The notes under the pieces: model-generated
What the model was told of the DNA's origin: nothing
Databases searched by the model: none
Seen by the model: only the letters and a program-made list of their open reading frames with translations
Shown: in pieces, positions 37,059-44,470 of the stretch
How the letters are laid out: each line of letters starts with the position of its first letter
How positions within the stretch are numbered: the stretch's first letter is position 1
Position numbers and translations under genes: made by a program
Origin: Janthinobacterium violaceinigrum
GTDB taxonomy: Bacteria > Pseudomonadota > Gammaproteobacteria > Burkholderiales > Burkholderiaceae_D
NCBI RefSeq assembly: GCF_009208555.1
Contig: NZ_WFLI01000015.1
Span: 62,001 to 126,000 of the forward strand
Direction: 5' to 3'
DNA: 64,000 nucleotides

Positions 37059-37898
37059 ATGACCATCTCCAAAAAAACACTGGCCGCGGTGACGGCAGCC
37101 ATGCCCGCCAGCATGGCTGCCGCCGTGGCCGGTCATGGCTGGGTGCGCGCCGACGGGGGCGCATCGGATGCTGCCGTCTACTGCCTGCAGGGCCAGGGCG
37201 CTGCGCCCGACCTGTACCTGAAGCATGGCGTGGAGGCGGCCGCCGCCGATATCGCCGATGAAATGGCGCGGCTGCGCTGGCTGGCGCCATACCTGCCCGT
37301 GCCGGCCGTGCGCCAGTTCGCCCGCGCGGCAGACCCGGAGCAGGCATGGCTGCTGATGACGGCCATGCCGGGCACAACGGCGTCCGCAGTGCTGGAAGCG
37401 AACCCTGCGCTGGGACCCGCCGTGGTCGACGCGCTGGCGGCATTCCTGCGCCGCCTGCACGCGGTCCCGGTGCGCGACTGCCCCTTCGATGCCGGCCATG
37501 CGCTTCGGCTGGCCCAGGCGCGCCAGCGCATCGATGGCGGCCTGGTCGATGCGGATGATTTCGATGCCGAACGGACGGGCTGGACGGCGGAACAGGTGTG
37601 GGCGGCGCTGCACGGCTGCCTGCCCCTCGCGCCCGACCTCGCCGACCTCGCCGACCTCGTCGTCACGCATGGCGACTTCTCGCTGGACAATATCCTGATG
37701 CACGAAGGCGCCATCGCGGGCTGCATCGACGTGGGCCGGGCCGGTGTTGCCGATCGTTACCAAGACCTGGCCATCGTCTGGCGTAGTCTCGGTGAGTTGG
37801 ACGCCTCGCTGCAGCAAAGGTTGTTGCGGGCCTATGGGATCGTTGATGCCGATCAAGGCAAGCTGCAGTTTTACTTGCTGCTGGACGAGCTGTTTTGA
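37059..37898 (+). CDS. APH(3')-like aminoglycoside phosphotransferase
   Basis: The 279-residue protein has the kinase-like pattern of APH(3') enzymes: the Brenner motif VTHGDFSLDN with D206 as predicted catalytic base, then GCIDVGRAGVADRYQDLAI with the metal-binding aspartate, and the family's C-terminal FYLLLDELF. APH(3') enzymes phosphorylate the 3'-hydroxyl of kanamycin, neomycin and related drugs. Base composition matches the surroundings and no mobile element is near, so it looks like a resident chromosomal gene. It lies 16 bases after the Lrp gene and is probably cotranscribed with it. Activity on drugs is not shown by sequence alone. Confidence 0.8.
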   Translation: MTISKKTLAAVTAAMPASMAAAVAGHGWVRADGGASDAAVYCLQGQGAAPDLYLKHGVEAAAADIADEMARLRWLAPYLPVPAVRQFARAADPEQAWLLMTAMPGTTASAVLEANPALGPAVVDALAAFLRRLHAVPVRDCPFDAGHALRLAQARQRIDGGLVDADDFDAERTGWTAEQVWAALHGCLPLAPDLADLADLVVTHGDFSLDNILMHEGAIAGCIDVGRAGVADRYQDLAIVWRSLGELDASLQQRLLRAYGIVDADQGKLQFYLLLDELF

Positions 37899-38035
37899 GG
37901 ACGAGCCGGCAGGCAGCCGCTTGCCCTCTGGCATCATCGGCGGAACGAATCGGGCCTATCCTGTCGGTGTATTCGACGGCAACGATGACGTGAGGCCAGG
38001 AAGCGCACTGCCGCGGCGTGAGTGCCGGGCGGCCA

Positions 38036-38590
38036 TTACTGGTCGGATTCGTCGCGCCCGGCGTCGCGTTCCCGGCAGCTCAATGAGGCGTAATGGCCCT
38101 TGGGCAGCCGGGTCTTGATGGCAACGTCGTTCAGTGCACGCCGGATATCGACGGGGTCGGTCAAGGTGCAGCGCTGGGCGCGGGCAAACGCCTGCAGCTT
38201 CTGCGTGCTGCCATGTACCTTCACGGTGACGCCGGCGCCGGGGCTGACGCAGCAGCCTATGTATTGCGTGATGTATTCTTCCTCGATGAGTACCAGTTCA
38301 TGTCCCATGAAGCTGGCGGGCTTCTTGAGCAGGTAGTAATCGGTGTAGTCGGCGCGCTGGTCGGGGCGCTTGCCGATGTAGCCTTCGCGCATGTAAGCCT
38401 GGATGGCCGTGCCGGAAGTGCCCACCCTTTGCGTCGTGCCCTTTTTCAGGTGCAGCGCCTGGAGCAGGCCGCTTTCGAGCCCAGTATCGGTAACGGCAGC
38501 AGTAGCAGCGGCTGCGGCGAAGGCGCTGGCGCAGCAGGCGGCCAGCAGAAACGTGCCGGTCAGGCGGCGCGTGCGTTTCCATTCAGTCAT
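38036..38590 (-). CDS. Secreted protein of unknown function
   Basis: The 184-residue protein begins with a basic N-terminus and hydrophobic signal segment (RRLTGTFLLAACCASAFA), so it is probably exported. The mature part has YIGCCVSPGAGV with adjacent cysteines, another cysteine in RAQRCTLTD and one in SLSCRERD, which may form disulfides. I do not recognise a family. The ATG at 38590 is given because it places the signal peptide at the N-terminus; in-frame ATGs at 38608 and 38692 are alternatives, and none has a clear ribosome binding site. Confidence 0.6.
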   Translation of the reverse strand: MTEWKRTRRLTGTFLLAACCASAFAAAAATAAVTDTGLESGLLQALHLKKGTTQRVGTSGTAIQAYMREGYIGKRPDQRADYTDYYLLKKPASFMGHELVLIEEEYITQYIGCCVSPGAGVTVKVHGSTQKLQAFARAQRCTLTDPVDIRRALNDVAIKTRLPKGHYASLSCRERDAGRDESDQ

Positions 38591-38715
38591 GGGAGTGATT
38601 TTTGGCATACATTGCATACGTGAAGAGATGGGAAGCGCAGTGTAGCCCACGCCGGCCTGGACGCGTGGCACAATGCGTGATCCGCACGCCACGTGCCACT
38701 CACCACAGGATTTTC

Positions 38716-39099
38716 ATGACCCGCGCCATCCTCGACGAAAGCCAGATCCATCCCGCCGCCCGCCCCTTGATCGGCAGCAGGCACGCGGACATCGTGCGTG
38801 CAGTGCAGACGGCCATTGCCGCGCATCAGGTGGTGGTGGTCGGCATGGCGCTCAATCCGTTTCCGCGCAAGGCGCGCAAGATCCTGGACGTGCTGGGCAC
38901 GCCTTACCAGTACTTGCAATACGGCAGTTACTTGAGCCAGTGGCATCGCCGCAATGCGCTCAAGATGTGGACGGGCTGGCCCACGTTCCCCATGATTTTT
39001 GTCAACGGCGTGCTCATCGGCGGCGCCAGCGAGCTGCAGACGCTGGTGGAAAATGGCCAGTTCAGCGCCATGCTGGCGAAGAAAGTGCGCGAGTTTTAA
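38716..39099 (+). CDS. Glutaredoxin-like protein without any cysteine
   Basis: The 127-residue protein has the glutaredoxin fold pattern: a beta strand VVVVGMAL, the active-site position, and later MWTGWPTFPMIFVNGVLIGG with the cis-proline TFP and glutathione-site GG typical of monothiol glutaredoxins. The site that should read CGFS or CPYC reads NPFPRKA (residues 47-53), and the whole protein has no cysteine. It therefore cannot do thiol exchange or bind a cluster through its own cysteine. A structural or glutathione-binding role is possible. The ATG at 38716 starts the recognisable protein; an upstream frame to 38602 is unlikely. Confidence 0.7.
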   Translation: MTRAILDESQIHPAARPLIGSRHADIVRAVQTAIAAHQVVVVGMALNPFPRKARKILDVLGTPYQYLQYGSYLSQWHRRNALKMWTGWPTFPMIFVNGVLIGGASELQTLVENGQFSAMLAKKVREF

Positions 39100-39107
39100 G
39101 CGCTGCC

Positions 39108-39344
39108 TTACTCGCCCGGCCGCCACGGCGACTTGCGCGTGCGCAAGGGATCAAGCAAGCCGCGCAAATCGTTGTGGTCGAGCTCATACATCAGCGCAAT
39201 CAGACTGCCCAGTTCGCCCGAGGGAAAGCCCTCGCGCGCGAACCAGCCCAGGTAGTGGCCGGGCAAGTCGGCCAGCAGCCGTCCCTGATATTTCCCATAT
39301 GGCATTTCGCGCGTGACCAGCAGCGCCAGTTTTTCTGAATTCAT
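39108..39344 (-). CDS. DUF3820 family protein
   Basis: The 78-residue protein matches DUF3820: MPYGKYQGRLLADLPGHYLGWF, then GFPSGELGSLIALMYELDHN and LLDPLR near the end. The family is sometimes described as a putative quorum-sensing-regulated virulence factor, but its function is not settled. The start at 39344 follows a GGAG ribosome binding site; a longer frame to 39425 lacks support. It converges on the glutaredoxin-like gene with eight bases between the stops. Confidence 0.85.
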   Translation of the reverse strand: MNSEKLALLVTREMPYGKYQGRLLADLPGHYLGWFAREGFPSGELGSLIALMYELDHNDLRGLLDPLRTRKSPWRPGE

Positions 39345-39582
39345 GGTGGTACTCCCAAATGCTTGCGCCGCAGTGTAGCAGACGGGCACGAAGGTACCTG
39401 GCGGCTGGCACGTGATTTTTTGCATGTCACTGACGATATTGGTCCATGGTGTTGGGCCAGATCAAATGATCGGCGAATCGCGTCACGCGGGGCGCGCTGG
39501 CGGCGCATACTGTTTTGGCAGCGCGTGGTGCTACCGGCAGGCAGGTACGCCCCGGTGAGCGTGGCCATGGAAAGGGAGAGCA

Positions 39583-41589
39583 ATGATGCGAACGGCTGTC
39601 GCCTTGCGTCGCCGGCGGTGGTGGCGAGCACTGATCGTCGCTTGCCTGGTCTTGCTGGCCGCTTGCCACCGGCCGGCGCCCGCGAATAGCGAGGATCCCG
39701 GCTGGGTGGAGCGCGCCGATCCCCGGCACAAGATTGCGCTGGTGTTCGTGCATGGCATCTTTGGCAGCACGCGCGGTACGTGGACGAGCGGGAATGGCGA
39801 AAGTTTCTTCCGCCTCCTGAAAAGTGATGCGCGGCTGGGACCGCAAGTCGATACCTACGCCTTTGGCTTCAGCTCCAACATCATGGCGGGCGGCTCGCTC
39901 GATATCCGCGAAGCGGCCAACAAGCTGCAAAGTTATCTGCAGCCTTCCGGCGTACTCGACTACCCGGCTATCGTGTTTGTCGGCCACAGCATGGGTGGAC
40001 TCGTCATCATGCGCTACCTGGCCAATAATCTGGACAAGTCCCCCGAACTGGCCGAAAAGGTGCCGCTGATCGTTTTGTTCAGTGCGCCCATGGAGGGCGC
40101 GCAGGTGGCGCAGCTGGCGGACCTGGTGGCGCGCAATCCCGCGCTGTCGAACCTGCGGCCGGTGGACAGCAATGACGTGCTCAAGCAGCTCAGCGACGAC
40201 TGGGCCAGCCTGGCTGCCAAGCCGCGCGTCAGTTGCGCCTATGAAACAGCCAATGTGAGTGGCGTGCGCATCGTGCAATGGGGGAGTGCCACGCGCGTGT
40301 GCATCGGGCGCCCGGTGGCCATCGACAATGCCGACCATATTTCACTCGTCAAGCCGGACCGGGCCATGCATCCTTCCTACATGTTCCTGTCCGGGCAACT
40401 GATTGAGCATGTGTTGCCACTGCAGATGGGGGCGCGGCTGGAATTGCCCGACTTTCAGCGCAACAAGAACGTCTATACGTTTACCCTGACCACGCCTGAG
40501 GAAAACGCCCGGCTGATGAATACGGGACGCGGCAGGATGAAGTACTGGATCGGGGAGAAATCCAGCAAGGCGCTGCTGGTGTCGCCAGGTGCAACGCCGC
40601 AGCAGATCAAGGGCGAGAGCACCGAGTGGCTGACGGTGGCTCTGCGCGTTGACGCCGATCAGGCCTCCTACGCATTCACGCTACAGAGCGATTTGCCTTC
40701 CCATCAAAAGGTGCAGGTACAAGTGCTCGTGCCTGATTTGGGCCAGTTGCGCCAGGGCCATCAGCGCAATGCCGTCAAGGTCGCGGCCGACCTGGCAAAT
40801 TTCCTGCGCGACGGGGCCAGGACGGGCGATCTTGCCGCATTGCAGAATGATCCACAGCGTCTCAATGAGCAACTGGCAATGGTGGCGCGCAAGGCTCTCG
40901 GCGAGCGGATCGAGCGCCTGCCCAACGCCGAGCAGTGGTTGCTGACGGCGGACTTGCTGGCCGCGGCCAACCTGACCAATATCGCTGCCACGGCCTTGGC
41001 GCATAGTGCCGGCATCGACACGTTTTACCAACCGGCAGCGCAGGAACTGCATAAAAAACTGCTGGCACAAGGCCGCGCGGACTCGTGGCTGCGTGAGAGG
41101 GCTGATACGTTGATCGCGCATGACATTGCCGGAAGGCCACATGACATGGTCTATGCGGGAGATCCTGTTCAGCTGGCATTGATCACGCCCGTCATTCCTG
41201 CATGGCTGGATTCGGACGATTATCGGCAGGCTTCCCGCAAGCTGGTACACGAAATGTCTGCCGTGACATCGCTGCGGCGGGATGCTGCCAGTCTGGAGGT
41301 GGCGGCCGAGAAAATGCCGCTGGAAATGGCGACGATGGTGCACAAACGGGCCGCACTGGCGCAGCCTGTGCTGCCGACAGCGACCGGGGCGCCGAAGATG
41401 TTCGCGCCATCTGCCATCAGCGCTGGCCAGGTGCGTCCGGACGGGCCCGGCCTGGAGTGGCAGGGAGAGATGCCGCTGGGCACCGGCTTGCCACAGCAGG
41501 AAATGCTGCAGAAGTCACAGAAAGTAGAACAATTGGAGAATGAGAAGAAACTGAAGGACATACGGGATGTGCAGAAATGGCAGAAGTGA
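39583..41589 (+). CDS. Large alpha/beta-hydrolase lipoprotein
   Basis: The 668-residue protein starts with a basic region and a lipobox VLLAAC (C28), so it is a lipoprotein. Residues about 45-285 form an alpha/beta-hydrolase fold: the oxyanion stretch VFVHGIFGS, nucleophile S136 in GHSMGGLVIM, and candidate histidine H252 in NADHISLVKP, like esterases of the PGAP1/lipase type. The remaining 380 residues are unknown to me, partly helical, ending in a charged coiled-coil segment with QQEMLQKSQKVEQLENEKKL. The substrate is unknown. It appears monocistronic, with a large hairpin 70 bases after its stop. The tandem ATG at 39583 follows GGGAGAGC. Confidence 0.75.
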   Translation: MMRTAVALRRRRWWRALIVACLVLLAACHRPAPANSEDPGWVERADPRHKIALVFVHGIFGSTRGTWTSGNGESFFRLLKSDARLGPQVDTYAFGFSSNIMAGGSLDIREAANKLQSYLQPSGVLDYPAIVFVGHSMGGLVIMRYLANNLDKSPELAEKVPLIVLFSAPMEGAQVAQLADLVARNPALSNLRPVDSNDVLKQLSDDWASLAAKPRVSCAYETANVSGVRIVQWGSATRVCIGRPVAIDNADHISLVKPDRAMHPSYMFLSGQLIEHVLPLQMGARLELPDFQRNKNVYTFTLTTPEENARLMNTGRGRMKYWIGEKSSKALLVSPGATPQQIKGESTEWLTVALRVDADQASYAFTLQSDLPSHQKVQVQVLVPDLGQLRQGHQRNAVKVAADLANFLRDGARTGDLAALQNDPQRLNEQLAMVARKALGERIERLPNAEQWLLTADLLAAANLTNIAATALAHSAGIDTFYQPAAQELHKKLLAQGRADSWLRERADTLIAHDIAGRPHDMVYAGDPVQLALITPVIPAWLDSDDYRQASRKLVHEMSAVTSLRRDAASLEVAAEKMPLEMATMVHKRAALAQPVLPTATGAPKMFAPSAISAGQVRPDGPGLEWQGEMPLGTGLPQQEMLQKSQKVEQLENEKKLKDIRDVQKWQK

Positions 41590-41658
41590 CAAAATGCACA
41601 CAAGACAGTAATGCGTGGAAGACGGGAAGGGAGGGCGGCAGGAAGCTGCAGAAATAGC

Positions 41659-41701
41659 CGGCAATGCCGCTGCATGACGGCGCCTTGTAGCGGCATTGCC
41701 G
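41659..41701 (+). other. Strong hairpin after the hydrolase lipoprotein gene
   Basis: Perfect 13-base arms CGGCAATGCCGCT and AGCGGCATTGCCG surround a 17-base loop. No T-run follows, so it is not a classic intrinsic terminator, but it may protect the 3' end or act as a factor-dependent stop. Confidence 0.6.
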
Positions 41702-41790
41702 CTTGGTGTACCAGCGTGGCAATATATGATTATTGATTCATGCGCAAGTATCTTCTGCCTGATGAGGTATTTTTCGAAATAAAGAAAGCC

Positions 41791-41835
41791 CCGATACTGC
41801 AAGCCTCGCACTTGCATCCACTTATATCGGAGTCT
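41791..41835 (+). promoter_or_regulatory. Leader hairpin that overlaps the MFS ribosome binding site
   Basis: Two nested pairings, CCGATA with TATCGG (41791-41796, 41825-41830) and GCAAG with CTTGC (41799-41803, 41811-41815), would place the first bases of the GGAG ribosome binding site in the stem. This could dampen translation of the MFS gene or be a plain operator. Confidence 0.4.
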
Positions 41836-41838
41836 TTC

Positions 41839-43050
41839 ATGCCCATTGCCTTGCTCGCGCTGACCCTCAGCGCATTTGCCATCGGAACCACCGAGTTTGT
41901 CATCGTGGGGCTCTTGCCCACGATCGCCGCGGACCTGGGCGTCAACCTGCCGTCGGCCGGCCTGCTGGTCAGCCTGTATGCGTTGGGCGTCGCCGTCGGC
42001 GCGCCTGTCCTGACTGCCCTGACGGGCAAGATCCCCCGCAAGACCCTGCTGCTATCCCTGATGGTGCTGTTCACCCTGGGTAACTTGCTGGCCTGGAAGT
42101 CGCCCGGCTACGAAACCCTCGTCATCGCCCGCATCCTGACGGGGCTGGCGCATGGCGTGTTCTTTTCCATCGGCTCGACCATCGCCACCTCGCTGGTGCC
42201 GAAGGAGAAGGCGGCCAGCGCGATTGCCATCATGTTTACGGGCTTGACCGTGGCCCTGGTGACGGGCGTGCCGCTGGGCACCTTCATCGGCCAGCATTTC
42301 GGCTGGCGCGAAACCTTCCTCGCCGTCTCTGCGCTGGGTTTGATCGCCTTTGTCGGCAGCCTGCTGTACGTGCCCTCGACCATCCAGCACAGCAAACCGG
42401 CTTCCCTGCTGCAGCAAGTGCAGGTACTGGGCCAGCCCCGGCTGCTGCTGGTGTACGCCATGACGGCCGTCGGCTATGGCGGCTCCTTCATCGCCTTTAC
42501 CTACCTGGCGCCGATCCTGCAACAAGTGTCGGGTTTCAGTGCCGGCGCCGTGGGCGTGGTGATGCTCGTGTATGGCGTCTCCGTGGCCTTCGGCAATATC
42601 TGGGGCGGCAAACTGGCCGACAAGAAAGGTCCTGTCAGCGCCCTGAAACTGATCTTCCTTCTGCTGGCGGCCGTGCTGCTGCTGTTGACCTTCACGGCGC
42701 CGCATCCCGTGCTCGTCGTCGTGACCGTGCTGCTGTGGGGCGCCGTAGCCTTTGGTAATGTGGCTGGCCTGCAAGTGTATGTCGTACAGCAAGCCGAACA
42801 CTTCACGCCCCGCGCCGTGGACGTGGCTTCGGGCTTGAATATCGCCGCTTTTAATCTGGGCATCGCCGGCGGCGCCTGGGGTGGCGGCTTGATCGTGGAG
42901 CACCTGGGCCTCGTGCACACGGGCTGGATCGGCGCGCTGGTCGTGCTGGGCGCATTCGGCTTGACGGCCCTGAGCGGCCGCCTGGACCGTCTCAATCCCA
43001 TTCCCGTGCGCACGGGTAGCGAAAAGTCGCTCCATGCCGTGGGCCACTAA
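41839..43050 (+). CDS. MFS transporter, DHA1 efflux type
   Basis: The 403-residue inner-membrane protein has twelve helices with LSAFAIGTTEFVIVGLLPTIA in helix 1, TGKIPRKTLLL after helix 2 and ARILTGLAHGVFFSIGST in helix 4. It is clearly related to the MFS protein at 34359-35582 (same LLVSLYALGVAVGAP and VDVASGLNIAAFNLGI patterns), so the two are paralogues of the AraJ/YdhP group. The substrate is unknown. The ATG at 41839 is preceded by GGAG; the longer frame from 41740 would run through the leader hairpin. No adjacent regulator gene is present. Confidence 0.85.
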   Translation: MPIALLALTLSAFAIGTTEFVIVGLLPTIAADLGVNLPSAGLLVSLYALGVAVGAPVLTALTGKIPRKTLLLSLMVLFTLGNLLAWKSPGYETLVIARILTGLAHGVFFSIGSTIATSLVPKEKAASAIAIMFTGLTVALVTGVPLGTFIGQHFGWRETFLAVSALGLIAFVGSLLYVPSTIQHSKPASLLQQVQVLGQPRLLLVYAMTAVGYGGSFIAFTYLAPILQQVSGFSAGAVGVVMLVYGVSVAFGNIWGGKLADKKGPVSALKLIFLLLAAVLLLLTFTAPHPVLVVVTVLLWGAVAFGNVAGLQVYVVQQAEHFTPRAVDVASGLNIAAFNLGIAGGAWGGGLIVEHLGLVHTGWIGALVVLGAFGLTALSGRLDRLNPIPVRTGSEKSLHAVGH

Positions 43051-43183
43051 GCTGGCCTGAGATTGGTCGGGGCCGCAGCGTCCCGGCTGGCCTGGCCTGC
43101 AAATAAGTTGCTGGCAGAAAACAGCAGAACGGATGAGCACAGGGTTTAGAATAGGACTTACCTTCCTCCAGCCCATACTTCCC

Positions 43184-44401
43184 ATGTCCGAAACCGCCAC
43201 TTCCCCCTTGCGCCTGCGCACCGATATCAATCCGAAACCGCTGGGCGTTGCCCTGTTGCTCATCGTGCTGGGCGCATGGTACCTGGCGCAAACGGTCGGC
43301 ATCAACCAGGCCGCGCTGTACGTGGTGGGCGCCTTGCTGGGCATCACCTTGTATCACGCGGCCTTCGGTTTTACGTCCGCCTGGCGCGTCTTCATTGCCG
43401 ATGGCCGCGGCGACGGCTTGCGCGCGCAAATGCTGATGCTGGCCGTGGGCGTGGCGCTGTTTTTCCCCGCGCTGTCGGCCGGCACCCTGTTCGGCACGCC
43501 CGTCGCGGGCCTCGTCTCGCCGGCCGGCACTTCCGTGATCTTCGGCGCCTTCATCTTCGGCATCGGCATGCAGCTGGGCGGCGGCTGCGCTTCCGGCACC
43601 TTGTACACGGTGGGCGGCGGCAGCACGCGCATGCTCATCACCCTGGCCGCCTTCATCGTGGGTTCCGTGATCGGCACGGCGCACATGCCGTTCTGGACGT
43701 CCTTGCCGCAACTGAAGCCCATTTCCCTCGTCACGACCCTGGGCCTGGCGCCCGCGCTGGCGCTGAACTGGATCGTCTTCGCATTGATCGCCGGCATCAC
43801 GGTGTGGGTGGAAAAACGCCGCCATGGCAAGCTCATCACCCCGGCATTGCGCCCGGCGCACGCGTCGCCCTGGCTGCACGGCCCGTGGCCGCTGGTGGCG
43901 GGCGCCATCGCCCTCGTCGTGCTGAACTTTGCCACGCTGGCGCTGTCGGGCCGCCCATGGGGCGTGACGTCCGCGTTTGCCCTGTGGGGCGCAAAGGCCG
44001 CGTCCGTGGTCGGCATCGATACGGCCAGCTGGGCCTACTGGTCCACCAAGGCCAACGCCGCCGCGCTGGCTGCGCCGCTGACGCAAGACAAGACTTCCGT
44101 GATGGACATCGGCATCGTGCTGGGCGCCATGCTGGCAGCGGCGCTGGCCGGCCGCTATGCGCCCGTGTGGCGCATCCCGCGGCGCTCGCTGATCGCCGCC
44201 ATCGTGGGCGGCTTGCTGCTCGGCTATGGCGCGCGCCTGGCCTACGGCTGCAATATCGGCGCGTATTTCAGCGGCATCGTCTCGGGCAGCCTGCACGGCT
44301 GGCTGTGGCTGGTCTGCGCCTTTCTTGGCAACGTCCTCGGCACGCGTTTGCGTCCGTGGTTCGGCCTGGAAGTGGAGAAAGTCAAGCCTAGCGGCTGCTG
44401 A
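43184..44401 (+). CDS. YeeE/YedE family transporter
   Basis: The 405-residue membrane protein has about ten hydrophobic segments in two halves. Each half has a conserved cysteine motif: GGGCASGTLYTVGGGS in the first and AYGCNIGAYFSGI in the second. This is the YeeE/YedE (TsuA-like) family, whose best-studied member imports thiosulfate through conserved cysteines. Thiosulfate or another sulfur compound is a reasonable guess for its substrate. The ATG at 43184 was chosen over a frame opening at 43133. Confidence 0.85.
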   Translation: MSETATSPLRLRTDINPKPLGVALLLIVLGAWYLAQTVGINQAALYVVGALLGITLYHAAFGFTSAWRVFIADGRGDGLRAQMLMLAVGVALFFPALSAGTLFGTPVAGLVSPAGTSVIFGAFIFGIGMQLGGGCASGTLYTVGGGSTRMLITLAAFIVGSVIGTAHMPFWTSLPQLKPISLVTTLGLAPALALNWIVFALIAGITVWVEKRRHGKLITPALRPAHASPWLHGPWPLVAGAIALVVLNFATLALSGRPWGVTSAFALWGAKAASVVGIDTASWAYWSTKANAAALAAPLTQDKTSVMDIGIVLGAMLAAALAGRYAPVWRIPRRSLIAAIVGGLLLGYGARLAYGCNIGAYFSGIVSGSLHGWLWLVCAFLGNVLGTRLRPWFGLEVEKVKPSGC

Positions 44402-44411
44402 CGCCGGCGTC

Positions 44412-44445
44412 AACAGGGGCTTTGCTGTATATTTCTGCCCCTGTT
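44412..44445 (+). other. Hairpin between the YeeE and symporter genes
   Basis: Perfect nine-base arms AACAGGGGC and GCCCCTGTT enclose a loop, directly after a GACGCCGGCGTC palindrome at the end of the YeeE gene region. There is no T-run. It may reduce read-through into the symporter gene. Confidence 0.5.
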
Positions 44446-44470
44446 CACCTTTGCCGCCAGCGCAATACCC

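Noticed and set aside
38602..38715. Longer form of the glutaredoxin-like protein that might supply a cysteine
   Set aside because: The extra codons do contain cysteines, but they lie in a region that reads like noncoding DNA upstream, far from the active-site position.
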